A stretch of 64,000 nucleotides of DNA from Nansenia antarctica (lineage: Eukaryota > Chordata > Actinopteri > Argentiniformes > Microstomatidae). Location of the stretch: NCBI GenBank assembly GCA_963989245.1, contig OZ022339.1, forward strand, positions 88,329,457 to 88,393,456. Reading direction: 5' to 3'. The notes below the pieces were generated by a model. It was not told the DNA's origin, did not search any database, and was given only the letters and a program-made list of their open reading frames with translations. Of the stretch, positions 55,801-64,000 are shown in pieces (the stretch's first letter is position 1; each line of letters begins with the position of its first letter). The position numbers and the translations under genes are program-made.

Positions 55801-56115
55801 TTGCCCTCCGAAGCACACGTCCACCGCCCTAGTGCCATAAGAGCAGATAGGTGTGCCGTCCGCGCCTGCCAACTGCGGACCACGCTCCCCCTTCGCCACA
55901 TCCGATCTCTCTGCCGGAATGATGCTCCACTGGGCACCTGTGTCACAAAGGAAACTGCGACCAGAGGCGGTGTCTTGTATGAAGAGCAGCCTGTTGGTGA
56001 CGCCAGCGCTCAGGGCCACTACTGAGTGCCGGCCCCGCCGTTTCCCGTCGGTCCGAAGGTGCAGGGTGAGCGGCACCGTTTGGCCTTGGCGCCAAAAGTG
56101 GCGTGGTAGAAACAA
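52807..56115 (-). CDS. Pol polyprotein of Ty3/gypsy element
   Basis: 1102 codons open. Protease with LCDTGAQWS (about residue 58), reverse transcriptase with MPFGLKNAAQTFQRLMH and YLDDILVAS, RNase H with TDASDFAVGAV and YSTFDRELLGL, integrase with the HHCC finger (SHPGRKPSS...CIACQRAK), DLVGP, SDRGSQFTS and GLCERFHRS (35 residues between D and E). The order PR-RT-RH-IN is the usual one, unlike the element at 15.2 kb. It overlaps the end of gag by 97 bases in the -1 frame, so Pol is probably made by frameshifting. No stops or missing catalytic residues seen. Confidence 0.93.
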   Translation of the reverse strand: MFLPRHFWRQGQTVPLTLHLRTDGKRRGRHSVVALSAGVTNRLLFIQDTASGRSFLCDTGAQWSIIPAERSDVAKGERGPQLAGADGTPICSYGTRAVDVCFGGQCFSWDFVIAAVTFPLLGADFLCAHNLLVDVGNRRLVNSQTFASFACTQGEAVYSGWSNTLAESDQYLRLLAEFPDLTKPTFSAPTVKHGVEHHIETEGPPLHARARRLNPEKLAIARAEFAHMEQVGIVRRSSSPWASPLHIVPKSDGGWRPCGDYRRLNDASKPDRYPVPHVQDFSANLAGKRFFSKVDLVRGYHQVPVHPEDVPKTAVITPFGLFEFLRMPFGLKNAAQTFQRLMHSVLRDLPFLFVYLDDILVASTTEEEHLSHLRALFTRLSQHGLIVNPAKCEFGRSTIDFLGHRVSAEGVTPLPSKVEAVAAFPRPSTISELKGFIGMVTFYYRFLHHIAHILRPLYDAQKGKTLKQPVDWTAERVKAFQDTKAALARAAMLAHPSPSAPTALTTDASDFAVGAVYEQWVGDAWQPLAFFSRQLSPREQRYSTFDRELLGLWLAVRHFRFLLEGREFTAYVDHKPLTHAMSKVAEPWSERQQRQLAYISECTTDIQHVAGKSNQVADCLSRAVVGAVQLGLDYARMAADQAADPAVQALKLSDTGLRLEEVVFGDAGATLLCDVSMGQPRPVVPANWRRPAFEAIHGLSHPGRKPSSRLVSEKFVWHGLKRDVRAWVDTCIACQRAKVHRHVKAPLEQFSVPERRFDHVNVDLVGPLPPSHGYTYLFTMVDRTTRWPEAVPLSSTTAPDLARAFIAVWVSRYGTPADLSSDRGSQFTSELWAAVAENLGVKLHRTTAYHPQANGLCERFHRSMKAALRASLTDSNWLDKLPWVMLGLRTAPKEDLQSSSAELVFGQPLRVPGDFIPKSTEPWSAAAQRASLLDSARTFVPVPTTQHGVPTSRVPPELHSARFVFIRHDGHRTPLRPPYDGPFRVIEAGAKNFMVDMGGRPECVSVDRLKPAHLDLELPLDLALPPRRGRPPVLPPLQRPGHSPLRPRQPPAAREPPVVTAPRPSLQEDVMGDVTPPPAPPDFTYDRRGRAIRPPRREDFQY

Positions 56116-56813
56116 TGGCCCGCAGCGTTACCCTGCTGGCCAGAAGGTCTGGCGTCATCCTTCGCTCTCCTGCGACGGTCGGGTGGCGGGGCGGCCGCGG
56201 GAGCGAGCAGGTCGGGGGACCGTTGAGGCATGGCCAAGACGAACCGGTCCGCCTCCCTGGCCAGGGCGCGGGGCTCCATGATGGCGGTGTTGGCCAGCGC
56301 CATCCTAACTTGAGCTGGCAATGTGCGCATGAACAGCTCTGTGAAGAGGATCATGGGGTCTTCTGTACCGAGCAGGTTTAGCATCCTCTCCATGCGCGCA
56401 GAAGGCCTCTCGTCACCCAAGTCCGACATGGCAAATAGGCGACGCACCCTCTCCGCAGTGGACAGTTCAAATGTCTCTAGAAGCAGGGCCTTGAGGCGCT
56501 CATATTTGTTCGTCGTCGGGGGAGCAGACAAAAAACCTACCACTCGAGCTGCGGTGGAGCTGCCCAACATTGCCACAGCATGGTTGTACCGGTCGTCGTC
56601 GTCATCGATGTCACTTTTGTTAAAATGTGCCTCTACAATAGCAAACCATGCAGCAGGCGTTGAGTCCCAGAACTGTGGTAGCTTGAGAGTGGGAGTGTGC
56701 GCACCACGCGTTACCCTGACAGGGGATGGTGATGGCTGCCGCTGGTTTGAACGTCTTCCTCGCCCGGACATTTTGCAGGATTGTAATGTTCGCTCGCTGG
56801 TTTTTGTACACAA
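56019..56813 (-). CDS. Gag of the same element
   Basis: 264 codons (an alternative start MSGRGRRSNQ 14 codons in). A capsid-like region (FWDSTPAAWFAIVEAHFNKS, YNHAVAMLGSSTAARVVGFL, LREADRF-like end) is followed by a basic linker and a compact metal-knuckle-like CFYHATFGAKAKRCRSPC. This arrangement is typical of gypsy-type Gag that encloses RNA in particles. It ends inside the start of Pol. Confidence 0.88.
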   Translation of the reverse strand: MCTKTSERTLQSCKMSGRGRRSNQRQPSPSPVRVTRGAHTPTLKLPQFWDSTPAAWFAIVEAHFNKSDIDDDDDRYNHAVAMLGSSTAARVVGFLSAPPTTNKYERLKALLLETFELSTAERVRRLFAMSDLGDERPSARMERMLNLLGTEDPMILFTELFMRTLPAQVRMALANTAIMEPRALAREADRFVLAMPQRSPDLLAPAAAPPPDRRRRAKDDARPSGQQGNAAGHCFYHATFGAKAKRCRSPCTFGPTGNGGAGTQ

Positions 56814-56828
56814 TTACGTTAACAAAAA

Positions 56829-56845
56829 TCCACGTCGGGTCACCA
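56829..56845 (-). promoter_or_regulatory. primer binding site, tRNA-Trp-like
   Basis: On the element strand TGGTGACCCGACGTGGAT starts one base after the 5' LTR. The 3' end of vertebrate tRNA-Trp would pair with TGGTGACCCCGACGTGAT, so the site differs by one missing C and one extra G. Confidence 0.6.
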
Positions 56846-56846
56846 G

Positions 56847-57082
56847 TGTAGTGCCGGAGGAAAAAGGAAAGACGTAGGCAACGTAATGATAACTGTTTAA
56901 TCAAAATAACAACTTGTACTCTCCGTACAGGACCAGGAAATCGATCACCAAAACTCTTGTGTCTAAACAGGAAGTTGCAACGTTAATAATCCTCCCCTCT
57001 GCCCCTAGTGCCAGAACTGGTTCCCTCCCACTACACAACCAACAGTAAGAGGAGAACATGAACCCATAATGTAGTCACTACA
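56847..57082 (-). repeat. LTR (5' LTR)
   Basis: 236 bases, identical to 52550-52785 by eye. Confidence 0.93.
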
Positions 57083-57086
57083 GTAC

Positions 57087-58140
57087 TTGCTATTGTGTTT
57101 TACACAAATAATTGTTGCTGTCAGTTTTGCTTTGTATAACCTTGATTAAGATTGATGGAACACTTCAAGCGCACTGTGTGCCAAAATGTTGGTTCATTCC
57201 AAGTAAATATTTCTTCCTCCTTTGTCTCCTTCCTTACATGCGTTACCATTGAAGAGCATACGTTGTTAAAATGTTATTGGACTGGTATGTAATATTTTTT
57301 GTAAAATAAATAGTTAGCAAACATTAGTTTAACATAAGTTATGTGGAATGTTTGGCTTGCTGAATTCTTAATAAAAGTATTTATAAATGATTGTTCTGCA
57401 GTTGTTCCTCGTCTCTGAAGCATCTTTCACGCAGGTCACAACCAATGAATCGAGACGAGCAACCTGTCTTGTACAGTTGCAATCAAAATTATTCAACCCC
57501 CAATTGCACATTAGGTTTATTGGCAAACTATTTCTCAGCTGTTTGCAATAAACAAATTACACAATAACTGTTTAAGTAGTTCAATGAAACTAATATTACA
57601 AGTTTTTAAATCCAAATTCAACACAAAATTCGACTTGAGTATAGGCTACAGCTCAAGCAGGAGTTGAAAATGTGAGAAAGATGCGGTGACAACAACAGAT
57701 TAACATCGCTACAGATGAAGTTTAAAGCATGGGGCATTACTTTGCCTCACTTGTTCTTCTCGATGTCAGAATTAGTTAAGTAGTAGTCGCTAAAACCGAT
57801 TTTCCCGGACCTCCTAGCAACAGTGAGCTCGCATATGGAGTATACGGTTTAGCAACAATGATATGATATGATATGAAAGCTTTATTTCGAACATGTGAAA
57901 AAATTAAAATGGCAAAGACAAAATCAAAAAGAAAATAGTTAAACAACAAAAAACAAGAAAAAATGCAACAATGCATATCAGACTGAAAGGATATATGGAA
58001 GGAGTCGCAGAGCTATATTTACAGTGCAATAAAATATGAAATAAAATTGAATTGGTCATTTACACAATATGCAAGACACAGCGTAATGAAGCGCAAATTT
58101 TGGGCAAACAATGATGCAACAATCAACAATACATTTTGTT
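57087..58140. other. intergenic, repeat fragments
   Basis: No gene. TACAGTTGCAATCAAAATTA near 57474 looks like a Tc1-type end. 57860-57990 (GATATGAAAGCTTTATTTCG, AACATGTGAAAAAATT) looks like a LINE 3' tail. Confidence 0.45.
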
Positions 58141-58146
58141 GTCCTG

Positions 58147-58197
58147 GTGACGCCATGACGTCATAATAACATCACGTCATCACACATTGATATATAG
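58147..58197 (+). promoter_or_regulatory. CRE cluster and TATA-like element
   Basis: A perfect palindromic CRE TGACGTCA at 58156-58163, a near-CRE TCACGTCA at 58172-58179, a half site TGACG at 58147 and TATATAG at 58191 lie about 140-185 bases upstream of the ATG of the SPATA31-like gene. Confidence 0.5.
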
Positions 58198-58331
58198 CCC
58201 ATAACAATCGTCAACGACATTCAGAAACGCTGTGTCTATCAGAGAGTAGTACACGTATTGCGACAGACTGCGCTTACTTATCTATATCTATATCTTATCT
58301 ATAGCCATGGCGATGTTACCGGACCGTTAAC

Positions 58332-60341
58332 ATGTCAGCCACTTCAACCGAATTCGTGCGCTTCCGAATTCGTGCGCTTCAGTCGTCTGCAAGCTTGGAT
58401 CCATGGTTGGTTCCCAGCTCGGTTCCAAGGTTGGTTCCCAGCTCGGAGCTTCCAGGTTTCGATGCGGTCATTGGATTGCAGCTCATGGTGTGTATCCTGT
58501 CCTTGCTCTGGCTCCTGAGCTGGATGATTAACCCGAGGAAAGGTGGCTGCACCGCGCTCCCGGCAAGCGAGGTAAAACTGCGCGTCAATATTAATATGAA
58601 TTAGCGGAAAGCACCGTTGGGCTAGTGTGCTGTGTGTTATGATTAGGGTTGTGTGTCAGGGGCCAGGGCTGTGTGTTTTAATGCTGTGTGTGTGTCAGGG
58701 CTGTGTCTTAGGGCTGTGTGTCAGGGCTGTGTGTCAGGGCTGTGTCTTAGGGGCTGTGTGCCAGGGCTTGTGTATTTAACAGGCTAATACTTACATTCCC
58801 ATTTTGTATATTTGAACAGGAGGAAATCTCGACACCAACAATTGACCAAAAAATGTAAGTTCCATTAATTATGATTTGTCATAATTCTTTGTTAAACTAA
58901 AGTGGTTTGATGATAACATGAACAGCCTAAATGCCTGCTGTGTTAGCCAGAATGAGAGCCCTGTTTGTTGTCCTCCTGCAGAAAGCAGCGATTGAAGAAG
59001 ATGCTGGACATCCTGGGGTTTAAGCTGGATACTCACCTGGGCTCTGACTCCTCCTCTGACTCCGCCTCCTGCTCCAATTGGCCCTCCCCCTCCTCTGACT
59101 CCGCCTCCTGCTCCAATTGGCCCTCCTCCTCGGCTCAGTCCTGCTGCTCTCAGAAGCCCTGTAGAACGTGTCGCCATAGGAACAGAAGAGGGGGGGGGGA
59201 CAGGTGTCCAGGCGTGCCAGACTTCTTCCAGTCAAAAAGTTCAGCCTGCCAGCAAGACTCCAGTGCCTGTCACAGTTCCTCTGAGAACACGACCCGTGAC
59301 CCCCTGCTGTCTCTGGATTTTAAAAACTCTGACCCGGACCTCCATCACTACCAGCACAAACAAGACCTGACCACTAACCCCCACGCCACTCTCAACCAGA
59401 GCCCTACCCCCAAACCGGGCAGGCTGGTCGCGCAGTGGAGGCGTGGACCCCCGGAGGCCCAGTGCCGCCCCAGACGCCCCCTGGAGTCCGGCACGAGTGC
59501 CTCCTGCCCACGGTTCACCACGGCAACGGAGGGCAAGCCCATCATGATGTTCCTGCAGGGCGCCTCCGTCCCCTTCATCTCTCAGGAGACCAGAGAGAAG
59601 TTGGAGTCGCACGTCCGAGGCAAACTCAGCCATCGTCTCTGGGGCTTCTCCCAGCGGGTCACCAGGTACGTGGGAGACCTGACACCTCTTCTGGTGCCCT
59701 CGCTGGCCACGGGAGACAGCAGGGTCATGGGCCATGTGACCGGCTCTGTGGTGTTCTCTCTGTGGGACAGCCGGCTGAGGGACAAGAGCAGACCACAGGT
59801 TAACCCCAACCTGAACACAAAGCCTAACCTGAGAACGGTCATCCTGCCCCAGCCGGCTAGTACTGGTGACACCAACCCTTCCCAGAGGGCTTTGCAGGAG
59901 CAGCAAGAGCCCAGGCTGGACATGAGCCTGAGGAGGAAATGTCTGGAGGTCAAACGGTCTGACTTCCCCCGCCTGGTGGTCCAGTCCTACTATGCAGCCG
60001 GTCAGCCAATCAGGGAGATTCCCTCCATGAACCAGCCAATCAGGGAGGTACCCTCCACCAAACATGTCATCAAGGAGGTTCCCTCCACCAACCAGCCAAT
60101 CAGGGAGGTACCCTCCACCAACCATGTCATCAGGGAGGTTCCCTCCACCAGCCAGGTCATCAGGGAGGTTCCCTTCAGCCAGCCTATCAGCAAGCAGCAG
60201 CTCTCCTCAGCAGCTCTCCCCAGGAGTAAGGTATCGTTTATGACCCAGGAAGCTTTGAGGCGTGTGGAGGAGAACCTGGTCATGAAACGCCGGAATAATA
60301 TTCCACAGAAACCACCCCGAGAAAAAAAAGCTCTCATTTGA
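58332..60341 (+). CDS. SPATA31-like single-pass membrane protein
   Basis: Exons 58332-58571, 58820-58854 and 58982-60341 join in phase into about 544 residues. Near residues 47-67 is a membrane segment (VIGLQLMVCILSLLWLLSWM) followed by NPRKGG. Exon 3 opens KQRLKKMLDILGFKL, then a Ser/Cys-rich stretch with a duplicated SDSASCSNWPS. A central region VPFISQETREKLESHVRGKL followed by SHRLWGFSQRV fits the SPATA31 signature (FLS.E....LE.H...K...H.WG...RV). Near the C-terminus six tandem ten-residue units (QPIREVPSTN type) occur. Small first exons and one large last exon also match SPATA31. That family acts in spermatogenesis in mammals; the identity here rests on motif pattern only. ATTAAA lies at 60474. 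Confidence 0.6.
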
Positions 60342-60830
60342 GTGAGGATGCTGCAGTCATGGCTGATGCAACAAGAAACAGCAGAAAAGCTGGTTCAACC
60401 CCATGGCTCCCGGACATATTAAGCATTATATTATTAAGCATTATATTTGGGATATTTTGGATACAGTGTCTACATTAAACTGTCAATCTTTCTCTACATA
60501 TTTCTCAATTGTGTGTTCCTGAGCTGATTGTTGACTTCATGTAGCCTATGGGACCTGCCTCATTTATAAAGCTTTGCGTATAACTGGCGTAAACGGCTTG
60601 CGTACCTATGCAAAGCAAGAACATTTACCCGCACCAACATTCGGATTAATAAAACGGTGCGCACGCCAGTGGCATTTGCAAGTCCCACGCCTGCTTCCAT
60701 TTATGAATCACAATCAACTCTAAAATGTTGCGCACGTGAATGAGCGTCTTAGTCATGTTGCTCTCTGCTTTCCTCTGATACAGGAATAGTCTAGTAGGAG
60801 AAATAGGTTCTCATGTACCCGAATGACATT
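60342..60830. other. intergenic, possible small element
   Basis: 60540-60770 has GCGTATAACTGGCGTAAACG, GCGCACGCCAGTGGC and GTTGCGCACGTGAATGAGCG; the GCG.A motifs suggest an old non-autonomous element. No gene. Confidence 0.35.
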
Positions 60831-61281
60831 ATTTCGTAACCTGTTTTTTTAAGACCCTAATAATGGTGTCTAGTTCAGATTTCTTCATGTTGCCAAGGTC
60901 AACTAATGTCCCATGGTGTTCGTTTGGCGGCCATCTTGAATTGATGTCCACGCGAATGGTGAAAAACACAGATTTTCATAACTCCTGAACCACACAACCT
61001 ACAAAGACACATTAACCCACTTTTTCATATAATTTTGACACCAGGAATCCAATGGAAAGGTCACTGACATGGTACAACCACTCTATATTGGTGAAAAACA
61101 GACACACAACACATTTTATGCTCATAACAATATACCTTTTACTATTTTGTTTCGCAATAGTTTCCTGCAATAGCTAAATGACACTATAATCTATTCTCTT
61201 ATATTAATTACAAGGTTATTAAATGGATGGCAAACTGATAATACTAAACTGACGTTTTGCAAAAGTCATCAAAACCCTGTT

Positions 61282-61463
61282 TCACTGATCGTCATCGTCG
61301 TCAATTTCCATCTCATTAAAAGCTGGGTTGTTTTTTGCAATATCTTTCAATGAAAGTACAATCAAAACAAAACAGAAACTTGAAATATTAAAAATATAAC
61401 AAACAAAATAATCTACATAAAGCATAAGTACTTACAAATTGGCAGGAGCCACTCGGTTGCCAT
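61282..61463 (-). other. possible two-exon mini-gene in the left arm
   Basis: On the minus strand ATG at 61463, donor GTAAGTAC after 61436, acceptor at 61343 and a TGA at 61282 give a phase-consistent 29-residue frame (MATEWLLPI, then IAKNNPAFNEMEIDDDDDQ). Its acidic end resembles the end of the large gene on the other strand. Confidence 0.4.
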
Positions 61464-61624
61464 GGTAACTACTTATTGTTTACATTTCAAATATCACTCA
61501 TCAAATCTCTACCACGGCAAGAGGATTGTACATCTGATATGTAAGTACTATCTATTTTTTTTAGCTTGAAATATTTCATGTGCTAATGATTCAAAGAGTG
61601 AGAAGACCCACCGACTTGTGCTTT

Positions 61625-63851
61625 CTATAGGACAAGACCTCCGCAGAGCAGTGACAAATGGCGAGTGGAAACTTCCCAAGCACATACTTCTATGTGCCAC
61701 AGTCCGTCACTTGTACCGCAGCAAGCAGCTGACCACCATTCTGCAGAGACTGGGCCATTGCGAGTCATATGATTTTGGGTTGGAGCTGGAGACTGCCATG
61801 GCCAAGGCCATCGATGAAGTGTCGACTTGCCTCACACCCTCCATCATCAGGGGATGGGAATGAGGTGTTCCATAATGACTGGGACAACCTCAACTAAATC
61901 ACAACAAATGTACATGGCTCAAACATGGTCAACAGTGCTGGCGGCATCATGATCCAGAATACAAAGCCTGGTGCCATAAGCAGTCAGGACCGAACACTAC
62001 CTACATATGACAGGACCAGGGACCGACGTCTGAAGCTGGACACACACGAGACCATCCCTCTGCTACACATTGGCATCAGAGTGGGGTGGATACATACACA
62101 CACAGTATGAGGTGGTGCAGGAGCTCCTGAGGCAGTCTGAGGAGGCTACAGCTGAGGTCGGTCAGAAGTACACGATCAACACCTTTGATCTGGGTGTGTG
62201 CATGAAGGCTCTGCCACTTGTCTGGAAGTTCCCGGAGAACTATAAGCACCACATAGTCCTCCCAGGGCAGTTCCACACTGTCTGTCATGGACCACGGGCG
62301 GCTCGTTTTCATGCTTCTCTTCTCTGTGAAGACCAATAACCTGCTACACTTCCTCTTGGATGACAAGACAGATGAAGTACCCTACCCCAAGGATGCCATC
62401 TTCATCCAAGATGGAAACACACTCTTTCATGCCCTCACAAACCTGCCCCATACATTTGGAGCAATCTGCCTGCAGGTCCTGGACCATATGGTGGCCAAGA
62501 AGCACTTAATCTTCTCCACTGACTCCTACCAGCCTGACTCCATCAAGGCGCAGGAGAGGCTGAGGCGTGGCTTCTCTGAGAAGTTCATAGTGCAGGGTAC
62601 AGCTACCAGGAAACCCCAGGACTTTAAGCTCTTTCTGGGCAATGAGGAGAAGAAGCGTCAGTTCTGCCAGTTGATGCTCAAAGTCTGGGGGAGTAAGGAG
62701 GCAGCATCCCGGCTGGCGAGGTGTGAGACAGCTACTGTCATCGTGGAGGGAACAGCTCATCAACTAAAATCATCAGATGGAGAAGTAAGTTGATTGATCC
62801 ATACCTAGGAAACTTGCTGGGAAACTAGGAGGTCTTTTGTTTGCCAAGAATATAAGCTACAGTACCATGCATTGGGGTGTTTTGTGCCATTTCAGGTTGA
62901 GGTCACTGAGATCAATGCCCTCCAGTCAGACCAGGAGGTGACAGACAGACAGCCGAGTTGTGCTCTACCTGCATCATGCCGTCAAGCTGGGCTTCAAGTC
63001 AGCAGTAGTGAGGACCCCCGGACACTGACATCTTCTTTATCCTTCTGCATCACACTGACACCATCGACCTCATCATCTACCTTGACACTGGCACAGGCAG
63101 GCTCCGTCAGCTGGTCAATGTGACGGAGCTGGCCACCTCTCTTGGCCATATTGCAGCACCCTGCTCGACTACTATGTATTCAGTGGTGAGGACTGTACCA
63201 GCGCCTTCAAGGGCAAGGGCAAGGTGGCACCACTCAAAAGGCTCCAGAGGAACCCCAAATTTCAAAAGGCTTTCAGGTTGGTGGATGATTTAAAACAATT
63301 ATTTGGCATGTTATGTATATTGAATAGAAAGCAAGTTTTGGAGAGAGCAAATTTAGCAATTATCCCAACAATCTTTTTACAGTCAGCTGGGCGATGAGTG
63401 GGAGGTGAAGCCGGAAGTGCAGGAGCAGCTGGAGATCTTCATGTGCATGATGTACAATCACGCACGTGACACATCAGTCAACCTGGTCAGGAGCAAGATG
63501 CTGAAGAAAATTGTGGGAGAAGACGAGACCCTCAGCAGCAAATCGAGAGTTGATTTTGCTCGCCTGCCCCCCTGCCAAGACTCACTCATCCCCCACATAC
63601 AGCGTGTGAACTATAGAGTGGCCTGTTACAAGCGGGCAGCTGAGCCGATCTTCTGGAGGCCTAAATCATATGACGAGGGTCAGGGGTGGGAGAAGACAGA
63701 GGGAGGGACTTTGGAGCCTGTCTGGTCTTGTGGACCAATTCTGCCCCCATCTCTCATTGACCTGTTGGCTACTGGTGGCGTCAGTGATGATGACGAGGGG
63801 GAAGAGGATGAGGTGGAGATTGATGAGGAGATGGATGACGATGATCAGTGA
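61625..63851 (+). pseudogene. mobile-element protein with PIN/XPG-nuclease-like motif, degraded
   Basis: The coding pieces include LRRAVTNGEWKLPKHILLCA, EWDNLN-like and GGIMIQNTKPGA segments, YTINTFDLGVCMKALPLVWK, IFSTDSYQPDSIKAQERLRR, FKLFLGNEEKKRQFCQLM, a TPDTDIFFILLHHTDTIDLI segment and FSGEDCTSAFKGKGKVAPLK, ending in a very acidic tail. Introns at 62785-62895 and 63277-63382 are GT-AG and phase-consistent. The D.D...LL and (G)xDxTSAFxGKGK pair recalls PIN/XPG-fold nucleases and is common in poorly described animal mobile-element proteins. A stop near 61893 and frameshifts near 61855, 62090, 62330 and 62945-63170 show decay, unless some are unmodelled introns. Confidence 0.6.
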
Positions 63852-64000
63852 AACAGGATTTTGATGTTTGATGCTATTGCAGGAAACTATTGCGAAACAA
63901 AATAGTTAAAGTTATATTGTTATGAGCCTAAAATGTGTTGTGTGTCTGTTTTTCACCAATATAGAGTGGTTGTACCATGTCAGTGACCTTTCCATTGGAT

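Larger units (their letters stand above)
52550..57082 (-). mobile_element. complete Ty3/gypsy LTR retrotransposon with identical LTRs
   Basis: LTRs of 236 bases at 52550-52785 and 56847-57082 begin TGTAGTG, end CACTACA and look identical base for base. A 4-base target duplication GTAC is at 52546-52549 and 57083-57086. Gag and Pol frames are open. A G-rich polypurine stretch (ACTGGGGGGGCTGG on the element strand) precedes the 3' LTR. Confidence 0.95.
61048..64000. mobile_element. inverted-repeat-bounded DNA element with a PIN/XPG-like gene
   Basis: 61048-61172 and 63874-64000 are inverse copies with only a few differences (for example ATCCAATGGAAAGGTCACTG at left). The repeat continues past the right window edge, and its left part probably starts before 61048. 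Between the arms lies a multi-exon gene plus a small divergent frame. It is too long and organised for a MITE; the superfamily is not certain. Confidence 0.7.

Noticed and set aside
59241..60125. Minus-strand 294-residue frame opposite the SPATA31-like gene
   Set aside because: The plus frame has splice-consistent exons, a membrane segment and family motifs. The minus frame is an antisense shadow of the repeats.

Overview
This window looks like teleost fish nuclear DNA. The evidence is multi-exon genes with GT-AG introns, vertebrate gene families, several copies of a tRNA-derived SINE with a LINE-like tail, fish-type LINE 3' ends, hAT elements, Ty3/gypsy elements and very dense micro- and minisatellites. 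There is no sign of prokaryotic organisation. I cannot name the species.

Layout, left to right. 0.4-6.2 kb: an intron-rich DD35E integrase gene (KRBA2/GIN-like, minus strand), flanked by repeats. 6.5-9.6 kb: ndufc2 (plus). 10.7-11.3 kb: thrsp (minus). These two genes are also neighbours in human. 11.5-15.1 kb: LINE and SINE debris. 15.2-20.4 kb: a complete, recent LTR retrotransposon with integrase upstream of reverse transcriptase (Gmr1-type order). 23.4-25.7 kb: a guanylate cyclase-activating protein gene (minus). 26.4-29.5 kb: a giant GTR tract, a 25-bp minisatellite and a complete but broken hAT element. 31.8-38.2 kb: a C3orf52/TTMP homologue (minus, eight coding exons) whose introns are full of mobile elements. 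38.8-42.6 kb: an L1-type LINE split by a hAT that itself contains a small inverted-repeat element. 44.5-48.0 kb: the last two exons of rcsd1 (CapZIP, minus). 48.8-49.9 kb: a splice-site-like minisatellite. 52.3 kb: a lone terminal P450 exon. 52.5-57.1 kb: a second LTR retrotransposon with identical LTRs and normal domain order. 58.3-60.3 kb: a SPATA31-like membrane protein gene (plus) with CRE sites upstream. 61.0-64.0 kb: an inverted-repeat-bounded mobile element carrying a degraded multi-exon gene with a PIN/XPG-nuclease-like motif. Its right end lies beyond the window.

The host genes do not form one pathway: complex I assembly (ndufc2), lipogenic regulation (thrsp), phototransduction recovery (GCAP), a small transmembrane protein (C3orf52), actin capping control (rcsd1) and a probable germ-cell protein (SPATA31-like). 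What stands out is the mobile-element biology. There are two young LTR elements of different architecture, an apparently intact spliced integrase gene, and three unrelated repeat families in which an internal segment has been amplified into a minisatellite while sibling copies in the same window keep one unit.
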